Part shown: piece by piece, positions 1 to 11,258 of the stretch
Layout: each line of letters opens with the position of its first letter
Numbering within the stretch: position 1 is the first letter of the stretch
Assembly (NCBI RefSeq): GCF_001949145.1
Contig: NW_019091403.1
Span: 143,650-203,649 of the forward strand
Length of the DNA stretch: 60,000 bases
DNA from: Acanthaster planci
Taxonomy: Eukaryota > Echinodermata > Asteroidea > Valvatida > Acanthasteridae
Direction of reading: 5' to 3'
Notes under the pieces: generated by a model
Database searches by the model: none
What the model saw: only the letters and a program-made list of their open reading frames with translations
Told to the model about the DNA's origin: nothing
Program-made: the position numbers and the translations under genes

Positions 1-3000
1 ATTTTTCCATCCTGATTTCGAGACTGTAACCCACATTTCTAATCCATCTTTGGAAGTTCTGAGCGTCTCGATTTTGCTATAAAATTCTGCCACTCTGCAC
101 TCTTAGCTACAGGGGCGTAGCCATGGGGGAGGGGCTCGTGCCCCCCTTGAAAATCCCTGGTGCCCCCCCCCCAAAAATAATAATGAACAAGGCTAACGAT
201 AACAAGCCCCTAAAAAACACACCACAGAAAGCTGGTGCCTCCCCATAAGATGCTGGTGCCCCTTGTGCCCTCTACTAATAACATCCTATATCTACACCAC
301 TGTTTAGCTATGACAATGGTCACCGCCACATGGGCATAATTTCTGAAGATGTCACTGTCGTCGTGTCACTGCTACCGCAGACAATATAATACCACTGAGT
401 CACCTATGTTTGCTGCTGTCATTCAGTGAAAAGAAGATAACCTGATTTTGCCTTGTCCTTGGAAGGTTCAGCGGCCGGTAATGATACACCGCCCTCGACC
501 TTCCATCCATCAAGCGGCTGAAACCCTCCTGCGTCAACCTAGAACTTGAGATTGACACGTGCCCCCATCGTTTCAAGCGGTCAGTTCAACAGCAAGGTCG
601 GCCCACATTTTGGAGGCCAAGGTCGCGCGCCGCAAGCCAGCCGACCGAAAGATTCGCATTTCACACGAGCAAACCGCTCGGTTGATATTGGAGCATGGCC
701 CGGAAATAAAAAAAAAAAAGAGTTCCACTGTTCGATTCACCGAATTGTATCGGTAAGCAAATATAGGTTTCATTTACCACGAAGTTTACTCGTCTTGACA
801 CTGACAACAGCAGTCTGTTTACTTAACAGGACGCAATGTAATTTGATCGACATTTTTTCGTTCCTTTATAAGGATTCTTTCAATTTCAACTCCCAACCTA
901 GGTACTCTGGCCCAATTTTGCCAGGAAAAAAAAATCGATTAGTTGTCGAAGACGAGGCACTGAACCAGATATGTGGAACAGTCGTTCGGATGCAACAAAA
1001 CTTAATATGTGCTGTGTCGGATTTCAACGTGTGGATTTAACAGAGAACAATATTGAAGACCAAAACGTATAGAAGATCAATATTTTGTGCGATTTAATTG
1101 TGTAACGTTTTCTTTTTCTTAAAAGATAAGGCATGGTCATATCTGTGACTTTCAAATGTGAAATTCGAATTTTTAACTGTTATCGCAGATGACGGGCATC
1201 GGTCAGATTTAAAGTACACTCTCGGTAGACATGAAAAGAAGAGACAACATGAAACAGGACTTTCCTTTTTTTTAAATTAAACTACAAAATTATCGCATGG
1301 CCTATTTTGTCCTCTGAAAGTCATACAATGCACTTCCCACGGATCGAGTCACACGCAGACAAAATAAAGTCATGTTCCAACGTAATACATAGGCCTACCA
1401 TCAGAATTAACCGTTAAAATAAGAGACAAAAACAAATACCCATTTGTATTAACCACGGCGAGATAAACAAAACAAAAATACGTGTATAGAATATGAGAGA
1501 AGCCACAACCTTCATCAAGCAATATTTTTTGCCAGCGTGGACGAGGCCACAGATCGACCGACTAGTATTTTTGTAACCTCGCAGTGCAAGAAGCCACGGC
1601 CGGCTGTGCGCGCGTCAGATCGAAATTTCAAGGTTCAGAAAACGGGATGAACGAAGGAAAAAATGCAATGAAAAGGTTTGTGACGATGGGACGATGTTGA
1701 ATGTGTGTGTGCGTCTGTTGGCTTTCATTTCTTTCCTTCTCTTTTCTCGTTGGGCAGGCCGTCGATGGGACGGAGTGTAAAATTCGGAAACATCTGTGCC
1801 TCAATTAAGGCTGGTCACATTTCCCGAAGTCACGTTGTACAAATCTTGCTCTATGCCTCAAATGTGGTGATTTAATTATTTTGATATCGAATTCTCTTGG
1901 TCTACGCGTTACTCTTGCTCAACGGCGCTTACTATGTAACACGTGTAGGCCTATGATGAATATTATTTTAAAAAAATAACACATCCGATGACTTTTCTAT
2001 AAGAACTGGAGGGACGAATGGGACAAATTCTGGTAGGAAGCAAACTCTCCACTAGCTAGGATCGTGTTTACATCGCAAATATTTCACCACCCGGCTTCAT
2101 ATAATGGGCCGGTTGTTTTAGTTAAGGCCACGTGTCTGAGGCACGAGCCGCGGGCTTTAGCGAGTACCGTTCCCAAGGTCTTTTCCCTCCCACAGGAGCA
2201 TTCTCCTGTATCGCGGTCGAGGCCACAAGACACACAAGAGTTTTGACCAATTTCGATGATTTTTTTTCTCTCTCCTTTCTCCTCGTCAGATATCAAAGTG
2301 AAGGTGGTGATAATTAATCCCACCTGTCGGCAATGAACTTGCTGGTCTCGGGGGTCATTGCTAGGTCGGGTCATCGTGTCGTTGTGAGCCGGTCAATGGC
2401 ATCTAGAAAGGGGGTACCAAGAACCGCTGGCTGTACAACAGGAAAAGGCTGTACTGTCACAATGAGACGACGGACCGTGACTGTGTTTACGGTAATAAAC
2501 CCTCCAAATACATGTAGCTACTTTAGAGGTCACAAAACCTTTATACACAGATCCGTAATAACATTGCAATAATGGGTCTATTACAGGTCAAAAGGTTGAA
2601 CTTTTAAATGCTATACCATACGCTTCATGTTTACACAGTTGAGTTATTGGCAGGTTATGTGCGCTATACCTAATTAATGAACTAAGGTCTGCACATTGTA
2701 AATAGGGCTGGGAACAAAAGGCCATTTTTTAACGAAAGAACGTGAAAATGAACGAAGACAGTAGACGATCTTTTCTGCCAATTTAATTTTTGGGCAATAT
2801 GCCAACAAAAGAAATATGTTTCGAAAAAAGCCAGTTCGCAATGTGATCCTTTCGGAAAGCATCGCGGCAAATTTATGGGAAGATACAAGTCCGTTCTGTT
2901 GTTTAACATACTCATCGCTGATGTCACGTCTTTGGCATTGGAGGTAACTCGCCGAGAGTGACATTGCGGAAAGACTCATTGCCTTTTCAGTTTTGCAAAG

Positions 3001-6000
3001 TGACTTCCGGCCCAAACTTTGATGCGCCACATGAGCTGAATCTGAACCCGCCCAAGCGCAAGCGTGAGAAGCAAAGCGTCTCGCACTGTGCCTACCCTTA
3101 AAACCAATTCGGCCGTTCCTTCTTGGTCATTCGATTATTCCGAATATGCCTGAAGTGTCAAGTGTCGGTCAACTCATCTCGGTAACACGATTTGCTGGTA
3201 CACGTTGAAAAGTGAGACTGTGTGAACCAACTATTTGTCTCGTGGGTGTATTTGCTTTTTGAACAATTTTTTTTTTACAGTGGACAGGAAACACTTTTGT
3301 CTTGACTGTTACGATGAAAAAATATGCTTTATAAAGGCTCTATGAAAAAGACATCAGTCCAGCAATAAGTCTGAAAAAAAATACAATGCAAGTATATTTT
3401 TGTAAGTCAATCTCTAACAAATAAAAATTCTCAAATAGCATTATATTTCTGACCTATGCACCTTGCACTGAACACTGAACTCGAGATATGCGTCCTTCGG
3501 GAGTAATTAACAAAAGTTAATTGTTTCAGCGTCTAGATCAAAGAACCTGCATTGTTCCCTCGTTGAACAACCAGTTGTTTTAATATCATTATGCTGGATG
3601 TTAGGTGTACAGGTAATTAAAAATTGGCACTTGAATTGGTGACACTTCCGTCATTGACGCGAGTGGTGTTTAAAACTGCACGTACCGCTCGGTGAGCCGT
3701 CCGCGGTATTAAAATAGATCGGCTATGGCTGACCGCAACACGGTGTGGATTTCGGCATCTCGGTTTAGCTGGCCACAGGTGGTGAACTGGATATAATACA
3801 CAAGGCGTGGGTTCAACCAACAGACAAGTTTAGGGGAGGACCGGCCCCCAAAATAGCAGTTAACCTGCCGCGGTCTCGGCATCGAAATGTTAAAAATCAG
3901 GGTTTATCTCTAATAAGAGATGCGATGCTTGCAATGGTCAGCCACAGAGGCCGAAGTTTCCTGAAAACGCTACAATTTATCGGCTACTCAGCTTATCAAT
4001 TCAAAATACGCCGGCAGAGGAGGAAAATGCATTAATGCGACCTTATGGTGACCCCGTGCTGGAAAAAAAGAGGACTCTGTCGGGCAGTAAGCTGTGTTAA
4101 ACTTGGCTTGAATCATAGGGGATAATGGAAAAATGGGAAAAATTGACCTACCTGGGCAAGTTATGACTTTGTCCCTGACCGCTGATGGAGGTCAAGTATA
4201 TGAGAGAGCAGGGATGCTTCGCTGTTTTAATGAGGGCAAGTCATCCATCGAGCTTGCAGTCAAGGTCGCGCGGGTAGTCAAGTGGTCAGGACGACTCCAT
4301 TAACCACGTGCCCTGCGTGCACTGAGGGAAGGAGGCTTCGCACGAGGGAGACTGACCCATCCGAGGCTGCAAATTTGGTGGGTAATTCACCTCACCTGAA
4401 AATCAACAGGACAGAGTGAGAGTGTTTCGGTTGTCTGCAGCTGATAAAGGAGCAAAATATGAAACTCATCACAACCACAAATAAGGGACTGAAATTTGTG
4501 GACATACAAAGTTTGACCTTTCATGGTAAATCAATCACAGATCCAAGAATGAATTGGGTGGTTGTTTTAGAAGCTCCTGGGTTGACTGAGCCCAGTTTGG
4601 AAAAACGGGTAACGTGGACTTGAAATAAAATCCACAGTAAGTGCAAATGACATCCATGGGAAAGGTGTTTTTTTCACTTGGAAACTGTCATCAATATACC
4701 TAAAAGAAAATGCCAGGTTTGAATCATTGCAAAACGCAAACAGTGCGCCATTAATAATGCACGTAGATATTTCTTTCCCTGACAAACTCGTAAAACGATT
4801 CTCCATAATGGCTGAAGTAACCGATGCAGTCGGAGTCGACCCGTGACGTCCCCTTGACTTTTCACAAGGTCAAGAATAGGCAACGGCGCCAGTCGAGTGC
4901 ATGAGGCTCCTTCCGAAATCCACAGCGATAGAATATCAAGCTCAGTTTGGCGTTAATTGGGCGTGTTTTTTGCTCTCCAAAATAACTGCATACTGGTTTT
5001 TTTTTAATCAAGGTCTTGCATTCTAATCTGAGTACATCCAAAAGCGACATTTGCATGATAAATGACGCAGATCGTATAATATTTTATAATAATTGATAAC
5101 AAAACTCATTTTATACATACATGTTAACATGTCATGTGGTATACCAATGAAGAGATCATCTATCATATCTAATCAAATATTAAATATGTTTATAGTTGCT
5201 GCCAAATACAAAAAGTCCAATCGTGTTGACGTGTCGAACGGCTTTTCGTTCGAAACCTGAAGATTGGAAACCTACTTCGATTTATTTCCAGACTGAAATT
5301 TTAAAATGTGTTTTTACGTTCTTGTCGCACGGTAAACAGATTAAGTCCAATTTTATCAGTGAAAGGGTCGAAGTGAAGGACGGCATTCTCTAGAATTTTA
5401 GCAGAACTCAATTTTACCAGAACCCAAGAGAAGTGCTTGAAGTGAGGTTCGTATGAGGCCGTGATTTCTGCGAAAAGTCAGCCCATCAATTATTATTACG
5501 GGGAACAGAAGATAACGAATCGAAAATTCGATCCGTCACAGCCATCAATTGGAGTAAATGCGCGCGCGGAAATGGGCTGGAAATGAGAGTCTAGACCGGG
5601 CTACAACGGGAGACTATGTTTTTTATCGATCATCCACGGATTACAGATTATGCCGTTTTGCTGCTAAGCATGGATAGCATTAGATGATGTATATCCGTGA
5701 AAATTAAGGTCTAGACACGCAACAAAGGAGCCGATCTGTCTTCCATACAGAGCACACATGCCACTCCCTTGCTCTATGGTGGAACACAAGCATTTCTCGC
5801 CGAGAAAGTTTCCTGTCTCGATTCCAAGTGACTTCATAAAGAGTGGCGGGCAGAGCGGGACCAGCCGGCGGGGCGCCCGCTCGCTTAGGCCCTCAGCGCC
5901 ACCACGCCCACGATCTGGCCTTGATCATAATATTCTGAGTCCAGATTCTGATGGCAGGCAAGTAAGGTCGCATATAATTACATTATTCCTAATTGTTTTT

Positions 6001-6626
6001 ATTTGCGTGCACTTTGCATCATCCTGCTTAAGCCTGGAGGCCAATTAAGGGCACGTCATACCACGTCAACAAGTTCGATTGGGGGAAGTAATTAACCGTT
6101 GCTTTGCGCAGATGCGGCTGAAATACTCAGTTGAACAAAATATGTTCGCTATAAAGGCTAGACGTCCTTCAAACTGAAAACCATGTTCATTATATGTTCC
6201 ATAATTAATGTTCATACTTACTCAAATACATATTCAACCCTCTTTCCGACAGGTCTACTATGAATCTCAAATCATTTTGAATGTTATTTGCTGGAAAGGA
6301 AAAAGCAGAACTACCAACCGACTAATCCCTTTCTCAATCGTTGCTCCCAGTGTCAATAATCATTGTTTTCCTCAATAGCACCAATTAACACTTGTGACCG
6401 AGCTCAGCTAACTTGTAAAATCGGCCCTGAACATGCCATAAAAATTTCAAAGGCCAGCCCCATTGTAGACGCGACTATGATATTTCCTATTTATGAGGAT
6501 ATTGTAATGAGAGCATGAGCACGGGTTATTTTTACGCGCATTTAGATCACTGTAGAGGGGTATCTCTGGAAATGCCTTTACACTTTTTGTCAAAGAGTAA
6601 CATTGAAGAACTTTATACTTAATTGG
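1..6626. other. No gene recognised, except the MITE at 110-302
   Basis: Open frames on both strands are short and compositionally unremarkable, and none shows a family motif. A CpG-rich patch is at 5841-5920. Lies more than 14 kb downstream of the NR0B polyadenylation signal. Confidence 0.6.
110..302. mobile_element. hAT-like non-autonomous element (MITE) with 8-bp target-site duplication
   Basis: A 193-bp element. Left end CAGGGGCGTAGCCAT, right end (reverse complement) CAGTGGTGTAGATAT: terminal inverted repeats matching at 11 of 15 positions and starting CAG, as in hAT elements. Flanks are CTTAGCTA (102-109) and TTTAGCTA (303-310), an 8-bp duplication with one mismatch, the size hAT transposases make. 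The interior is C-run and A-rich with no coding capacity. Age is moderate, given TIR divergence. Confidence 0.7.
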
Positions 6627-6799
6627 NNNNNNNNNNNNNNNNNNNNNNNNNNNNNNNNNNNNNNNNNNNNNNNNNNNNNNNNNNNNNNNNNNNNNNNNNN
6701 NNNNNNNNNNNNNNNNNNNNNNNNNNNNNNNNNNNNNNNNNNNNNNNNNNNNNNNNNNNNNNNNNNNNNNNNNNNNNNNNNNNNNNNNNNNNNNNNNNN
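6627..6799. other. Assembly gap (173 N)
   Basis: Run of N. The bases on either side form an inverted pair, ACTTAATT (6617-6624) and AATTAAGT (6800-6807), so the missing piece may be a palindromic element. Confidence 1.
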
Positions 6800-7016
6800 A
6801 ATTAAGTTCACATCACGGATTGATGCACTAACTTGACTCCAAACTATAAGGTATGTGATATTTCGGAAATATGTATCAATTATAACGCGCAAAATTGGTG
6901 AATATTTCATAGTTGACAGTCTAGAATTTGAGACTGCAAGGATGAGTGTTGCTCTGAGGTATCAACGTGTAGTGTGACGGCGCCGCAAAGAGCAGACGGC
7001 GCAACTAACTACGGAG

Positions 7017-8720
7017 GAGGGGCGCGGTCACGCTTCGCTTCCCAGCGTGTAGAGAGAGGGACACACAGCGAGAGCCGGGGTGCGACCTTGACGGGCTGGA
7101 GTCGCCATCCGGTGCCTGAAGTCCGGGGCTCCTGCCGGTTGGCCGACCGTCCTTGGGGCAGTCCATCGCCTCTGTTACACCGTGAACCGAATTAGCTTTC
7201 GGGCTAAGTTTCGTCACAGATTGCTGTTTTGGGAACTGTGAATCCACTTGGTGCTTTTGCAGTCTTCCGTGACGACACGCGCTCCAACTGTAACTGAAAT
7301 TCATGACGGGGATTTTCGCTTGTGAAAATTACCAGCATTTACAACAACACGCAAAGCATAAACCAGACATTTTTCATTTCAAATTTGTAACTCCTGACAT
7401 TGAGGAAACAGATGTTTTTCTCATATAGCATGCACTTAAAAATTCACTTAACGCTCTGGATTCATTCGCCACAAGACGTTCAAACGTCCTTTAGAAATTG
7501 TCCATGTTTTGATAGAAACAGAAAGAACGCCAGCTATAAAAGGAACAAAGGCAATAACTCATCGACATGAAGCCAAGGACGAGGTCGTAAATAACGGCAA
7601 CTAGCACACGCCTCCAAAACGAACAACTTCCCCTTGCTATCCCCCTGCCTTGAGTCCGAGGTCGGGCCAGCAGCACCTGGTCGCCTGACTCGCGGCGCAG
7701 TAATTCCCCTCGGCGTCGGCGAGGGCGTAGCCCCCGCGCAGGACCCAGCCCTCGGAAACACCCCCAAACTATCCGCACAGGTGACGGAGAATATGGAATT
7801 CGTAAAGACGTCAAATTAAGCCAGGGTGGCGACAAGGTCTTGAGTCTCAAAGTCAAGATGGTAATTAAATCAGGAAGTGAGGATCAGCCGATGCATTAGT
7901 CGATGATGGTTAAAACAATAGACGTAGCGTGAAGGCACCTTTATGACGTGACCCCTCAAACAAATCGAAACAGGTGGCTTTTCAAAACAAGATTTATTTT
8001 GACAACAGATGTCCTTCAGGGGACACCTTAAACCTTCCAAGAAATTTGTAAAAAGTTCAACAATGTTCTTCTTACTGAAAACTGTTACGAAATTACTTAA
8101 GCTTAATTCGGGAAATCTTGATCAATTTTGGATAAGAAATGCTCAAAGGAAAAAGCACAAACTTTTCAGACAATAGTGAAGCAATAACTGCCTTTGTCGG
8201 TAGTGCAACGGCCAGGATGATGTAACTTTAGATTGTAAAAACAACTGCAATCAAAATGTCATCTTTAAAATGGAGACAACTGATCAGAAATTCATCATAT
8301 ATTAATAACAGCTATTTACATAAAAAATCAAGGATGCTCTCCAGTGAAAAGTCTCGAAAATCTATAAAATGGCCCCATAGAGGACAGATAGCCCCAAAGA
8401 CGGACAGCCCTCCGGGGCCTTTCTCGGGGGATACTGGCGAGAAAAAAAAGAGAGACAATTACTCCAAAAACTCCTACCGAAGTACATTTAACAAGAGATA
8501 TGTGGCTACAACTTGCGAACTTACATACTGGTCATAAGTCATTCATTATCATCTCCTGTGACAGATTTTTCCCCCTGTTTCATTTTCAATTCGTTCATAG
8601 AGACGTCCTTGGGGCCGTGGCCTCGCCGGGGCCGTCTGACGGGGGACGGCCAGAAACACGATCGGTGGTTATACGCCGCACGGTTTGGCTCAAGAGCCCG
8701 GAGCGAGGTTGGGCTGGGCC
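7017..8720. other. Cluster of three CpG-rich patches, possible exons or regulatory islands
   Basis: Three GC- and CpG-rich blocks (about 7017-7160, 7650-7760, 8607-8720) sit in otherwise AT-rich DNA. The last follows a long pyrimidine tract ending TTCATAG on the plus strand and, in antisense, a TCCTGTAG; the second ends CACAG|GTGACG on the plus strand. Several frames are open simultaneously, as GC-rich DNA allows, and no protein family is recognised, so no coding claim is made. Confidence 0.3.
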
Positions 8721-9727
8721 GATCCTACAGGATGGAGGACACCAAGATGTCATTTTTTTTTTCAGATCGATGAATTATTCAGGAAGGTCGCGTCCTCGAT
8801 TACTCTGCATATTACTCTGACTGAAGATGGAACAGATTATGCAGAACTGAAACTGCTCGTCCTTGTCTCAGTGTTGATGGTAATTCGAAACGTACATTTC
8901 TCGAAATGACTATTTATTCTGATCACCAGAAGGCAAACATAGAATAGTCCCCTGATGGCCCACAGTTTATTTTACTTGAACGAGTGTTAAAAAAAATCAG
9001 CAACATTTAAGGCTCCAGTGAGAACACGAGAAAAACCACAATAAATCCAGCCATTTCTGTTGGATTGACAATGACCTAGCCACTTTACAGATAACTGGAA
9101 GTTTCAACTTGGACCAAGAAGAACTAATCTACCATGAGCCCTTCACAACGACATGATTGAATAGATTATGTCAACACTCCCAAGACCCACATTTGTAGTA
9201 CAAAGTGGTTCTTGCGAAGTTGTCCAACAGCGGATAAGCCGGTTTGTGACAACCTGTTAATAGCTGTTAAGCCCCATGTAGGAATCCGTCCCAATTAATG
9301 TCACTGAACATCTGTCTCCTTGAACGATTTATTTACGACGACAGCCTAGAGAGAATGACAGATAGACTGGCGGTAAAATGAAATGGAAAGAGAGACACCC
9401 ACTGCTCATAAACTTAACTTCTATTCTCGCCCTTCATTACAACTAATAAACCAGAAGACACCAGTAACTCTGCTCGACTCCTCTCTACATTATTGCTTCC
9501 TGTAACGTGCGAGGTCAAACTGTAAGGTCATATTCAAAACTTAATTTCCTTTCGCTGTTTCGTTTTTAATGTGAGATCGTTGTGCGGGGAAATTGAACCT
9601 TCCTTCCATTAACGCTTACAGCGTTCAAGGGCTGAATTGGACTGCACAGAGTATGAAGGCTTTGTCTTAATTCATGCCCACGACGCCATTAGCGGGTACC
9701 CGCTTTTTTAGAGCAAAGTATAGTACG

Positions 9728-9777
9728 GTGGCCCTGTAAGGACAACAAGTTTGTGGCTCGGTAAGGACAACGAACTT
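9728..9777. repeat. Two tandem 25-bp repeats
   Basis: Two adjacent 25-base units sharing GTGGC...GTAAGGACAAC (9728-9752 and 9753-9777), differing at a few positions. Function unknown. Confidence 0.75.
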
Positions 9778-10838
9778 GCCAATTCCTTTCAAATTCACTG
9801 TGCATTTCTCCCCTAACATCGTGAATAAGTCTCACATCTCTATCAGTCGGCGCAAACTGCACTGTCGGTCAGCCACTAATCGATGTGGCCTAAGCGACAA
9901 TTTCCCCTTTTTTCTTGAGACCACACGGAGGTCAGTTCAATTCCAAATATTGATGCCCACTTTCCGCTCAGAGGTTAGTAACCCGAGATTGACCGTGTCA
10001 CGGGGCAAGTATTTTGGGGATGATGTTATCAATGAGTCATCCTCGTTCACACCAAGAAAGACAGATGACTATTCTCCATGCGTCATCGCCCTGGTGATAA
10101 GGTGGTCATAAAAGTCTGCCCCCACCTCTCCATGCACGAGAAACTCCAAGGTCAACAAAGTCAATTAATTTGGGGACTTTTGTTTGCCCTTCCCGACGTG
10201 TATTATAACATTGTATACTTAAAAAAAATCAACATTAATTAACATCTCTATGGCGCAAATCCACCCTTGGAAATAGTCAACGAAGTCGCTGACAGGATGC
10301 CAACAGCAACTTTCCATCCACCAACCATTTGGACAGAATCTGTAATTGCGACAATATAGGAGGGCCTATACACGCACTATTGCTTTTCTACGAGCGTTGA
10401 ATTTTTGATACAGCTCCAAGGAGCACGAACTTTTCGTGCGTAGGGAAATGGATGACTTGCCTCTAATCGAGGAATACGGAGATCGGCTGTTTTATTGGCT
10501 TAGTGCTAAGTGCTTTTGATAATGGCACGACAAGCTGATAGAAACGGAAATAAATCATTCCAGGCTATTAAAAGAAAAACTATTTTAATAGATAGACCAT
10601 TTTAATCCATCTGATCATTCACAATTTCCCGCTGCCTTTTAGGCAAACTTGAAAAGACAAATGTTCATGGAAACCATGGAAACAAGCTTGGATTTATTTA
10701 GGCAGAATGTTGTTCTTGTTGAGAGAGATTTCCGTGCATTGATTCATTCTCCCCCTATAGTTCGATTTCGCCTTCCTCTTTTTTTTTCTTTTTCGATTGT
10801 AGTGGCTTGAGACATTACTACAGAGGGTGTGCATGGCT

Positions 10839-10926
10839 GCCATCTTGCAGGCCAGTGCTTCTGTTCCACACGGTATACACAAATGAGGTTTCCCTGCGGA
10901 ACAAAGGAATTGCCCTGCAAGATGGC
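10839..10926. repeat. Imperfect inverted repeat, 32-bp arms
   Basis: Arm 10839-10870 is complementary to 10895-10926 at 26 of 32 positions, with a 24-base loop. The outer ends carry GCCATCTTG and CAAGATGGC, an inverted pair resembling YY1 sites. Probably part of a fold-back transposon relic, with the larger hairpin 0.2 kb downstream. Confidence 0.7.
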
Positions 10927-11120
10927 TGCCACGCAAAGCCTCTATACGTGGGTTTTCTCTATTCCTGTGGGCGTTCGATAAGACCAGACATGCAAATAAG
11001 GTTGACGCGCAACGAGAAGGGCCGTCTAGCGCGATCGTATGTCAAAATAATAGCCGAGGTCATCCGTGGCAGTAATGTACCGTGGACGCGACCAGCGTTT
11101 TACGGCATGATACAAAGAAC

Positions 11121-11258
11121 AGTGTACCTCCAAGAATTTGCAACGCACTGGCCGATCATACTGCGCGAAATCTGTCGACCCAATGCGCGTTTGGAAAGGG
11201 TCGACAGCTTTCTCACATTGTGACTGGCCAACGCGGTGCAAACTCTAGGAGGTACACT
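11121..11258. repeat. Long fold-back (hairpin) element, 61-bp arms
   Basis: Arms 11121-11181 and 11198-11258 are complementary at 49 of 61 positions around a 16-base loop. Weaker complementarity extends the stem to about 11098-11277. Because of the palindrome both strands read similar peptides (for example NSVPPR at the start of each), so these frames are not independent genes. Fold-back MITE or hairpin-RNA source are both possible. Confidence 0.8.

Noticed and set aside
546-1040. 164-codon plus-strand open frame
   Set aside because: No recognisable domain, lysine run from an A-tract, no splice or promoter support.
5758-6048. Plus-strand frame with SPDSDGRQ before a GTAAGG donor-like site
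   Set aside because: No convincing acceptor and no recognisable product; reported only as a CpG-rich patch.
6590-6910. Open frames crossing the run of N
   Set aside because: Artefacts of translating the assembly gap.
8500-8820. Possible exon after the pyrimidine tract at 8.56-8.61 kb
   Set aside because: Two plus-strand frames and one minus-strand frame are open through the GC-rich block, no good donor, no recognised product; left as an unassigned patch.
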